A stretch of DNA of 64,000 nt from Durusdinium trenchii. Taxonomy: Eukaryota > Sar > Dinophyceae > Suessiales > Symbiodiniaceae. The first letter of the stretch is position 1. Every line of letters starts with the position of its first letter. The notes beneath the pieces were generated by a model, which had not been told where the DNA came from, did no database searches, and was given only the letters and a program-made list of their open reading frames with translations. Position numbers and translations under genes: made by a program. Below, in pieces: positions 44,706-56,000 of the stretch. The stretch lies in contig CAXAMN010018890.1 in the NCBI GenBank assembly GCA_963970005.1, forward strand, positions 1,087,193 to 1,151,192. Direction: 5' to 3'.

Positions 44706-45410
44706 TTCTAAGATAGAAGCCTAACAGTACACTGCTTGGGCCCAAGAGTACACTTTTTGAGGAAAAAGTCCTGACGAGGAGTATGAAACGTATGAAAGCA
44801 CAATGTGGGATAGATTCCAAAAGCACAAAGAACTGGCATAGCAGGACGGCAAGAGGACGGAGGTGGAGAAACTCCTCAAATAGAAATTTTGAAAATAGTG
44901 CCTCCCCACAAGTTCGGCTTATCAGACAGAAAAATGATCGGATCTTGCCATAACATTTCGTTATTACGAAGAAACCAAATGAAAAAAAAACGGAAAATTA
45001 AAAAAAACAACATTTAAAAAAAACATGTTGCAGTGCACCTTGAATCACGCAATATTATTGCACAACGAACAAGAATTTGATGTCCTTCAACCTGAGACAG
45101 TGAAGTGGTGCTGAAGTTAGCCTGTTGGCTTGGAATATATCCATCACGCAGCTTTGAACCTATCATCCAGGCACCCAAAATACAAGCACGCAATTTGTCC
45201 CTGGGTGTCCCAATGCCTCTACATACCAAAACTCTGCATCTCTAGGTAAGCGTTTTTCCCCTGGAACTTGAACAGCGATTCATTCCAATAACATGGCACT
45301 TGCGAAATTGCTGAGATCAAACTGATTATGTTAGCACACATTCTTTTGGTTTTCTAGGTCCAGGGTTTCACTAATGTACGTAACATTGTCTGTTGGTACC
45401 TGCTGCTGCC

Positions 45411-45900
45411 TCAGGGGGCGGCATCCGGTTCCATCCGGGTTCCGAATCGGTGCCGCCGGTGCCGTCGAATCGGCCGTGCATGTGGTGCCAGCCACGTCGA
45501 ATCGGTGCCGTCTGTGTCACGTCGCTTCCTCGCCAGCCAGCTCCACGCTTTCACGAGCTTGGCTGTCTCGGGTGTGTTTTCCAATACAAACGGAGGCCGA
45601 GCCGCAGCACCCGCACCCGCACCGAGCGAAAGCACCAGCACAGCACTGGACGGAGCACAAACAAATTGTGGTCCCAACGGAGTTCGTTGTGGGAATGGTC
45701 CTCCTACCCACCAAGGCTTTCATGGTCCTGGTATAAAATCCTTTCAGACGGTGGCAGTCAAGAACAAAGGCCGGAAGCTGGAAGAGCTTCTGGAGGCGGT
45801 CCTCGGACCAGCTCGAGGCATCTGTCACCCTCCACCGAAGTCCGAAGTCTGACTCCACCGTCACAGCGGTCCGATCGACGGAGGCGTTTGGCCATGCCAA
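45411..45900. other. GC-rich island with open frames on both strands
   Basis: A + frame (45505-45852; NTNGGRAAAPAPAPSESTST) and an ATG-started - frame (45900-45517; RVTDASSWSEDRLQKLFQLP) overlap. Neither shows a known domain or clear splice signals. It is probably an exon of one of them; the strand is undecided. Confidence 0.3.
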
Positions 45901-46287
45901 AGCGGTGTCGTCATGCTTTCTTGGTCAAGTCACTGTTACCCTCCTTGATCTCGCTTTTGCGCTGCGCTAGTTGGGAAACGACATAGAAAATACATGAAGA
46001 TACTGCTATATACTGGCTATACTTATGCTGCCTTGAATTATTCCCTGTATTTCTTCGATCTTGCTGTTTCAATGACAAGTTGATTTCCCGAACTTTGCTG
46101 TGTTTCTTTCTGCCCAGCCACTGTAGTTGGATGTTTGGCATCTTTTCCTCCCCTGACGGGATTTGTTCTATACTATCTGTTTCCTTCCTTCATTTCAGTT
46201 CATGTCTTTTAATAGTCAGTTAGTAACAGTTAGTTGTTTTCCATTCTTTTCAACCTTTTTCCATCCATCCTCTCAACCCTTGATCCA

Positions 46288-46686
46288 ATGTTGTCTCCAT
46301 TCACGCCGCCGCATGACCGCTCGGCCAGGATCTCGCCGCATCTCGCCGCTTGGGCCGCTGGGTGGGAGCCTGGAGTGGAGAGACTCGAGTCAGACTCCAC
46401 CGGCGATTTCGACCTGATCAGATTCGTGAAGGCGGTCCCTGGGTGGAGAAATCGGGCCAGAAGAAGCCGTGTGACCCGGGTCTCTCCCGCTTTTCGAATT
46501 CGCCATGTCTCAGATGCTCCGCGTGGTCTGAAGAGGGGTTGCCGGTCTGAATTGCGGGTCGTCAGACTGCAGAGCTCACGTCGCGCGGGGTCATTCTCGG
46601 CCAATGAGACTCAGATCTCCGTCCGCCGTTGGTGTTTCCCCGCGTTGATCGTGACGTTCGCGCGGGACGAGGCGTGCGCGTGCTAA
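46288..46686 (+). CDS. Possible 132-aa protein, unknown
   Basis: ATG at 46288 and stop TAA at 46684-46686 with no interruption. The protein is Arg-rich (RNRARRSRVTRVSPAFRIRH) with a short acidic stretch (GVERLESDSTGDFDLIRF). It may be a single-exon gene or a chance frame in GC-rich DNA; the opposite strand is also partly open. Confidence 0.3.
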   Translation: MLSPFTPPHDRSARISPHLAAWAAGWEPGVERLESDSTGDFDLIRFVKAVPGWRNRARRSRVTRVSPAFRIRHVSDAPRGLKRGCRSELRVVRLQSSRRAGSFSANETQISVRRWCFPALIVTFARDEACAC

Positions 46687-48138
46687 GCGGTGACGGCATA
46701 CGCAACCGTGTTCCGCGTGCGGGTTCTGCGTGTGAGGTGGTTGCAAAGGACCATGATCCCAAATGGGACCAAACTGGAAAGGAACCAACAGCCGTGTCAG
46801 CAAGTAGTTTGTGGAGAACAGGATGACTTTGTCCTGCTTTGTCTCAAAGGTGAGGGGTCCGGCCCAAAGAAAACACACCTCTGGTACACATGTATCTGAA
46901 CAAGTTCCTTTTGAGACCAGCAAGCATAGCTGCTCCTCTTTTGTTGCTCACTTCTCAACCGAGCTGCTCAGCCGACCTCGAGCAGAGTGGCTGGCTCGCA
47001 CTACTGTGGAGCAGCGCAAAGCCTCGGCCCTTGGAATACCAGGTCACATCAAGGCACGTCACCAATCGTTGGAAAATGTTGGAAACTGAGGGTTGGCCCA
47101 ACAGCCCAACAGGCTGGCTTTAACACAACCGCACTCATCGGTTCGCTACTTTTCCTGGCCATGGACGCCTTTAGGAAACATGAATGATCATGAATGATTG
47201 CAACGAAAACCGGGAGATCTCACCTTGCCAATCCGTTTAAAAAACGATTGCAATTGGTTGCAGTTGGCCCCCTCAAGTGGTGCAAGAAGCTCGTCCATCA
47301 ACAGCCTTCTCTTGTGCCGAACGTAGAGATCAAGGATCAAGGTATCCAAGGTGCTGCGTACTTTGAAGGCCCTCAAAAGCCCTCAAGTATATAACTATAA
47401 GACATTGCAAAACTATCTGTCGTCAGGGTTTGCTCACAAACCTATTCAACAAATCGAAGAAGCAACCCAGAAAATGAACAACACTCAACAGGCGAATGAA
47501 CAACATCGAAAGCACAACTCGCCAAACTAATTAATGCTGACAGTTGAGAAACCAAACATCATCTTCTCTCCCAGTTAGCTGCAGGGAGATGTTTGACCAG
47601 GTCAACCAGGTCGGGGAGGTTCAAAAAAAAGATACAGTCAAGTACCATGATGTTTTCATATGATTTCATGAGTCGAGTGTTCTACTTATATATTCATTCA
47701 GATCTATGTAAATATCCAAAGAAACCATGGAGAAGGACTTATTGTGGAGAAATGCTATACCGCCCCCTGTGAAACCACGAATCCCTGGCAGACCGCCCGC
47801 TCCGTTCGCTGCCCCACGCGGTGAGACGTGGGTGAAACTGGGGCGACAGCGCCCGGCGGTGTCCGAGGCGAGCCCAGGTGGGAATCAAGATCACGTGGCA
47901 CTTGGCTTCAGTGGCACTTCTTGGGTTCAGTGGCGCGTTAGGCGGCGAAGCAACGATTTCAGCATGTTTCACCTGAACTTTTAAGAGGATCCAAGAAGTT
48001 GTTAGTATTGTTTCGTCTGCACCCCTGCTCAGGTTGAGGGGACTCTAGTAAGATCAAGCCACTTCATGCCTGGTCCTGTCATAAGTCCCAACCAGTTCAC
48101 CGCCACGGTCACCACTCCATTGGCTGCCAAAGCTCCTC
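46687..48138. other. No supported gene
   Basis: A + frame at about 47727-47984 (PGRPPAPFAAPRGETWVKLG) ends near a possible GT donor at 47878, but has no acceptor or homology. Otherwise nothing was seen. Confidence 0.3.
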
Positions 48139-50054
48139 TCACTGGTTGGGCGACTCTTTGACTTCATCGACCCATCGTAACCGCGTCCCAGCCTGGCGCC
48201 ACGTGGTGTTCGGAACGCACCAGACTGTCGGTGGGTTGGGCCTATGACTCTAATCCATGGATGGGCTGCTGGGCAGGCCCACTTGGCCCAGCCCTCAACG
48301 GCCAAGAGCGCGTTTCCTGAGCGGTTCCCGTTTCCTTCGCTCGAAGAGCCTCCGGAGCTCCTCCCGGTGTCTCGAGAGATCCAAAGACATCCCGACGAGG
48401 TGTCCAAAGGACCGGTGCGTTTCGTCCCGGATCGTGGTTTTGGGACTGATTGGAAGGGGGGGGGTTGCCCCAAAAACCAAGCACTGCTGGCTGTGGGTCC
48501 TTGTGGGTTGTGCTTGGTACAGTAACTGTATCTTTTTATATAGATCTATGATCTATAGGACTAGAATATATTAGAATGATTTAGAACTATATATAGGGTA
48601 TGTATAAATAACTTAATGCTCCATTGTTCTGTTATGTTATCATCGTCCCTTCTGCCCACATGTTTGGAAGATTTCAGAGATGTTCCATATTTGTCCATTT
48701 TTCTTGATTTTCAGACGACATCGGCTGTCACCCATGCCACTTCATCTACGCACCGTGGGTACGGGTCACTCCATGGCTTCAGACGGACCCCCACGACGTG
48801 GAACATGACGGAGTCCAAGTGAGCGGACGTCTGTTGCTGTGTTCGGTGCTGTGTTCAAGCGGACGTCTGTTGCGAACACGAAAGAAGACGTGGATGTACG
48901 TTCTGGAAGATTTACATGGAACATGAAAGCCACCGGGTTTTAGAATCTTCCAGTCTGGCCCATTGGTTCCATGTTACTGTAGTCTTCCCGATTGTATAAT
49001 GATCTGATCTGCGCCCGGAGGTGCCGCCCTGCCTTATGAAAAAACGGACACCATGTCCAACGTGCATGATCGTGTGTTGACCCTTCCACAAGTCAATGGG
49101 AACCTTGAGAAGTTCCACCTGGCCACGTTTTTGTAAGAGATGGTATGTCCTTCACAGAAGAATGTCTAAGCTTAGGGTTGTACCAGTATGTTCCATTTCC
49201 CCGCACTCCGCCCACGGCTTTCTGCTGGCTCAGTCGTTCCGCGTCCGCTCCTTCCAGAGCCCCTCGCGACTGATGCCCTTGGCATCAATGTAACGACCTG
49301 GGAAGATCTTCCAGTCGCAAAGACGGAAACCCAGGCCGGTGCAGGGTGAGTTTTGCGATGGAGGATAGGCTCGCTGTTGCTGAACCAAACAAATCCATGC
49401 ATGGAAATAACAGTTGACTGTTACCAGTACTATGTTGTGTTGTGTATGTTGTGGAATCGATGTGGCAAGTATAACCGCGCAATAGCTACGGTACAGGATC
49501 AGCTCAATACAGTTGCACGCAGTACCCTCATGAATATCCACTTCAACAAAGAGTTAAGGGACTCTTATCTACCCATTTGCTTTGGGGTGGCAAGTGGTAC
49601 ACACCTCTCTATAACATTCTATAACCAAACAGTGGTTCCTGATGGTTTCTGGTACTTTCCAGGATGTTTGATATGTATTCTTGGTGTTCCCAAGCCTTCC
49701 AGCTGTCGAGGAGCCGGTGCCATGCTGCTTCCCTTCGAGCCACTGCCCCACATAGCAGCGACCTCGCAACCGGCAGCTTGAAAGGAGATAAATAAGCTTT
49801 GCAAGGAGACACATGAGCGACTGAAATGATCAAACTCCAAAGGATAGACGATTTAAACATCATGAAACCATCCACACAACCGGCCCGGCCTAGAATCACC
49901 GCCTGCATTCGGACCGGTGCGGCTCAGCCACCTTCATACACCTTCGCTCAGCGAACACTCGCTCGCTCGCTGGGCACCCCCCAGCCATCTGGCCAAGAGA
50001 ACTTTCCGTCGCCCGACTTCCGGTCATTGAGGTAGCCACCCTCATACCAGCGAC
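48139..50054 (-). CDS. MORN exons 9-12 and stop
   Basis: 49986-50054 (RWYEGGYLNDRKSGDGKFSW, GC donor), 49715-49762 (RCYVGQWLEGKQHGT, GC donor), 49251-49297 (RYIDAKGISREGLWK, GA donor) and 48139-48192 (AGTRLRWVDEVKESPNQ, stop TGA). The last two leave the repeat pattern and form a charged tail. Confidence 0.9.
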
Positions 50055-53000
50055 CTGACCGACATCGGCGATGGCGAGCGACCTTCCGGAGATCGCTACG
50101 GCTCAGGAAACATGGTCAATCACATGGGTCTCCCTGGGAGATGATGCAATACATGGACATGTCTTGAAATACTGTTGGGAAAAAATAAATAGGCAAACAA
50201 GGGGCTAACAAATGCTAAACATGTCGATAGAATGTTCTAATATCTTGTGGTTGGGGGGGTCTCCTAAAATGTTGGACAGGACACCTGAGCTTGAACCTGG
50301 TAAACCATGTAAAACGGCATGTTGGTCTTGCCCTCGGGTCTCCTCGAACAACGTCCCACGTTCCCACCATTGCTCAGCCCGTGACCGTCGGGCCACCGCA
50401 TGGTGCCATTTCCCGTCCTGAGCGCTGCGCTCGGAACGACTACGATGCCACATCAGTCACGTCTTTGTATCACGTCCTTTGCGCAAGGAACACTTAGGAA
50501 GTGTTCAACAACCCCCACATGGGCGTTGTTGAGCGATTGAAACACATGAAACTGAAAAAAACATATATTAAATCCTGCCCGGAATGTTGAGCTCGTTCTA
50601 CTCGCCATACATCCAAAAGCCACGCTGGGCATCTGGTCCAGCCAACGACCAATGTGCCCTAAAGTCAGTCAGTGCAGGAAACCTTCAACTGTCTAAGTAC
50701 AGTACAATGTATATGTGCGGCGGAATATATTGGGTACTAAACTCAAATACACTATATATCTGATCTATTTTGTGGGGGCCCTATCTGGCCCTATCTCGTT
50801 TAGACTACTTCAGTAGGAGGTCATGTCACAGTATCTCGTTCAGACTACTTTAGTAGATCACACTATCTCATTCAGACTACTTTAGACTTTAGTGCTATCA
50901 AGCAAAAGTATCTCGCTTATGGCACTATCTCGTTCACAAGCAAATTCTGATGATAGACAAGCAAATAGAGCATGCAGCATGCCGTAAATGACTTTAGTAA
51001 AGCATAAATAAAAGTGGTTGCTCACATAAGTTATAAGATATTTTTGTAATATAACCCCACGTCTTGCGACTTATGTTTCACCAACCCCTCCCGAAGGGAC
51101 GGCATGCCGGGGGCCAAGCTAGCATTGGAGCCTATCCCTTCAGTGAAAAGGCACTACCTGCATGAAACGCGAAGGAAAGCCGTGTTGTTTGAAACCTTTC
51201 CCCTTTGGAACCATCTCAGCGATGGTCATCTAAGCCTCTGGCATCTGGCTATCTTGCCAGGTGCCCACGTACACACCTGAGAAGCGGCTCGCCTTCCATG
51301 TCTACCAACGACAAAAAACAGGCGAGTTAGGTGTGTATGTTTGACCTTGCATGTGACATCGAGAATTGATTTGCCGACATTCCCGTCTAGGAGCTAGCAA
51401 TCGGTAGCTCAATCCTGAAACTGATGGGAATGAATCTGGGATTGGGGTACCAAATACAACACGCCTTTAGCTGATTCATGTTGATTCATCCGTGTTTGTC
51501 CTAAGTGGACTTCATCTTTTGTGCTGATCGACACGATCTGAAGGTGGCGGATCGGCACAGAACGAACTTGTGCACATCATTCCCTGCCTTTGCCTGACAT
51601 ATTATTAATATATTATGTTATTTATTTAACAAACTACAGCAGCGCTGTAAGTACAAAACACAAAGTAGACGTATTGCAGACTTGAACACACCATGCTGAA
51701 CACGTTCAGGATCACACCATTCAACACCCTTCTCCTCTCAGTTTCTAAGCTGCCCCACGACCATCGGAGAAGGTGTAGGTGCCCTGATAGGAACAAACGC
51801 CCTCACCACTCTTAGTCAAGGCCTTGTAGTCATGATATTCAACTTGCTGGCAAACCCTGTCCTGGCTATCGAGTGATATGTGCGATCCCTGAATGGGCAT
51901 ACGTCTTCAAACTTAGACCCCTTATGACTTGATGATTGCTTCTCCACCTGCTGCTTAGCCAAGGAACAAAATGACTAGGTTTGTTTGGAAAGCAAACAGG
52001 GTGATGCAAATCCATCCAGTTTGTCCACCAAAAAAACTGTTGTTCTTTTCTCCACCTCGCCCTGCTCTGCTCGCACGGCAACGCATCGCTCCTCTCCGTG
52101 CATCGAATCGTTCACAAATTGCCCCGAGTACGACCTGGGCTGCGACAGATCTGCGAAAAAAGCATGTGGACGCCGACGGTGGAAGCAGTGACAGTGTACT
52201 GTCCTAACATCTTCGCCAAGCAAAAGTGGCTGGTGATGGCTGGGGTCAGTGCCGTCATAGTGAAGTCCACCTTTTTCGGGAAGTCACGGAAGATGTCAGG
52301 ACCATCGGTATACCTTCTGATACCTTCTGCCAGTACCCCAATCTTTCTTGCGCCGAGCTTGCCACTGGGTGCCCAGGCGAGTTGTCAGAAGAAGTGAAAA
52401 CGCCGTGGCCGTGCTTCTTCCCGTCCCTGCATAGAGCAAGTTGCAGCCCCAGGGGTTGGAATACTCAGTAATTAGTCCTCAACCAGTTTGCTGTCAGAAC
52501 TCGTTTATGGCCACCATTCATAAACCAGCGCTTTGTGAGCCCAGGCATTCACCTTCTTTGAGTAGCTTGTGGTACATGGCATAACACCTGACAACCTGGG
52601 GTTTGGTGACAAAATCCTCAACCCAGCGCCCCATCTATGCAAAAACTCAGGGAAGCCATGCTAAAACTAGACAGAAAGGCCCAACGGGGTACCCCAACCT
52701 CCCCCAACAACTCCTCCCTCTGCCCACGACCCGCCTCCCACGCATGCTCGATCTGCTCCCCGAAACCGCTGTCGGGTCAACGACACGACACGGAGCGACA
52801 CGGTCCGTCCCCACGAACGACGCGGCCTGTACTCGCCCTTGAAGGTGGAGCCGTCGGCCCAGGTTTCCAGGCCCTGACCCGACTTCATGTCCTCCGACTT
52901 CGTGGCCGACTTCGGTGTCTACGTTGGCCGAGGACAAAGGTGTCTACGGGGCGGGGGTCTGCGGACAGGGTCTGCGGAGTGCGTAGGTGTGACGGAAGGC

Positions 53001-56000
53001 TGTGGGAAGGACGCCTGGAAGCCTCAAGACGGCTGGTATTCCAGATGAATGGTTGGGTATTCCCGCTGGTACACCACGCATGGTCCCCAACTTACACTCC
53101 GACTCAGCAACATGGAAATGGACAACCACCTGTTTGTAGAGGAAAATTGTCTTCACAGGGGGCCATTGAAACCACTAGTGTAGCATCCCAAGTAGAGTGT
53201 TGTTTTGAATTGGATGGTTGCAAATTGCTGCAGAAAGACAAACTCCCTTACACACGCAAAAGTTGGAATCTGAAGGATTATCAAAAGCAAAAGCACATGC
53301 TCTTGTGCTCTGTGCATTTACTTTTCTAACCCCTTCTCAGATTGCCAGGCAACTGAACCGGACACGACGAGGAGGATCCAGAATGCTCTGGGCGGGCAGG
53401 ACGAGCTTCATCACGGCAACTGAACCGGACTCCGAGAACACATGCAAAACAAAAAGGATGAACCAGGACTAGAGAAAGGGAAGGGGAAGGGGCACAGGAA
53501 GTGGAAGGAAGACATAATTGCAGGCCAAACCTTGAGGTTTTCCATGGTGTTCTTCTTCACCTGGCTTCTTTCGGCGCTCCTCCACCCAGTCACCAATATA
53601 TGATGAGCCTGGCCAGTGCGAGGGAGTTGGAAACACTAGGTGTGAAGTGGCCCACCGGAGATCATCATAGAACTTGCAAGTAGTATAGACTAATCAGGTT
53701 GTTTTCTTTAGCAATGGCCTCCAACCTACCAGCGATGGCCTCCAAAAGCAAAAGTATGTCTTCTGCTTCCCTTGAAAACACACAAATTTATAACGGTAAA
53801 ACGATATCAAGAAACTTCAACACACCCATCAAAATAAGGGAAATGTGGAGAGCACTCACTTCAATCACACGATCTTTGAGATTTCTCCCCAAAAATCGCA
53901 ACACCACCAAAACGGTCTTTCTGTAGAGTTCCCCTTGGCAAAGGGAAAGACCTTGAAACCGAAAACCCACCGAAGAAAACCCCTACCAAGACTCTTCACA
54001 AAGTAAACCCGACCTGCATCGGTTTTGTGATCCCCCTGAAGATTCCAGGGGTACGTCAGAGAAGTCTAAATCTTGGCACATGTGGTCCAATAGACAAAAT
54101 CCAGTAAAGAATCAAGAGCACATGGAAAATGCATGTAGTATCATGTAGTAGAATCGAGCTCACAAGATCAAACAAACATGTTCCCCCCCAAAAAATGTAT
54201 TATATGGTTTCTACAAAATCAACAGGCCAGAGGTTACTAGCCACAACAACAGGACGAAAAATCCCATGATTTTTTGAGCAGCTAAAAGGGGCAGGAAGGC
54301 CTCATCTTTCTCTAAACGTATATGTTTCTCAAACAAATCAGCTGCACCACCTTCCTCAACCTCCTCTTGTGCTTACACACACACACACACACACCCTCTT
54401 GTCTAAAGAAGGTACCCCAAACTCTTGATTTAGACTACAATGATTGTACACATAGTTTAAAACAGCATGCTTAACGCACTTGATTGTCGAAGGGTTATCT
54501 GCAGGAAACTGTGTAAACATCTGCAGCTCAAGCAACCCAAGGCATGACCTGAACTTTCACTTCCTAAGCTCACTGCCCTCCCTGAAAAGAAAAAAAACAT
54601 CGCCAACGCATCGCCCTCCCCTTCCGCGCATGCCCTCCCAGCCGTCCGAGTGCAGGAACTTGCCCGAGCCATGGGCCTCGGCCGGAGTGAGAAGAAATGT
54701 GTTCAAATGGTTCAAATGAACATTTTGCGGGAGAGGAGACATTGTGAGATGCTATAGATCTGCACAGATCAACACTGTTTTGGTTCATTCTCCGAACCGA
54801 GCCTTATCATCCAGCCACTGCCCTTCATAGACATCGCCGTTCGCGTGGACGAAGCGACCGCGGCCTGAGTGGGGCGGCAGGTTGGGACTGCGAAAAAGAC
54901 AAGTTTTTTGGCGACTCACAAGTACATGTGTAAAACATAAGCACATAGTGCAAATCATGCACCGATGTATTCTCATGTGTAATTCATGCCAGGATATGAG
55001 CAGTGTTTGCAATGAAATATGGAAGGAAGGTAGGAAACACATGGAAACACTGTGTTTGGGAGTCATGGCAGCCTATTCACCAACCGCCTATTGCCAATCT
55101 CAACATTGGCATGTGCAGGAGCTACCCATGGTCCACCTAAAACAACTCACAGGCAGTCACAACCTCCCAAAGTGTCGTTGAAAAGAAACTCAACAATCCG
55201 TTGCAAAACAGCAGAGGCAAAATCAACAAGAATAGCATCAACAGAAGAGTCTCCAGGAGGCTCTCCACCTAAACTCCACAGGGATTGGCTGTCCGGGACT
55301 TCGCAGCAAACCCCACAAAAAGGAGGCTGAGATCCTGAAGTGGGTTAACCAATACACACAGACTCTGGAATGTAAATGTCCTGGTTTGGCCCCACGATAC
55401 CGGTCCATCCCGAGGCCACGAACCACACGCTCGGTCGTTCACAAACTGTCCCTCATAACGGCCACCATCGGGCCTGGATCCGGGATCCGAAAGCTCCGAT
55501 CGGCACACGGCGGAGGTCCGCCCTGTAGCCCCAAAAGCTGAGAATCAGAAAGACTTGACACAGACTTGCGTTTTTTGCCTCAGAGTTCAGAGTCTAGCTA
55601 GAGCTAGAAGACCCTCTAGTCTAGCTTAGCAATGGCAAAAACGGACTTCAGAGTTCTGCTCCACAATGAGGGGGTGCCCCTCAGTAGGGGTTGGCTGAGT
55701 TGCTACCGGATAACGGCACATCTTCCTGGTTGTCGACGAACGAGGATGGCCAAGTCCCCACATCAAACCCAAAGCTGAAGAGTCTTCAAGATTCAAGGGA
55801 TACATCCGTATTGGATCAATGACCTAGGCTTGCAGAGTGATTGAACAAAAGTGTTGTACCCTCAATTCGGCTTTGCAGCACCGCAGTTATTGGCCTGGAG
55901 CACCGATGGTTCCATCCCTTCACCGGGGAAACGGCAAGAAATGGCAGTGGGCAGAGTCCTTTCGCGGGGTGTATTCGTTGTAATTGCAATTCATTTCTCT

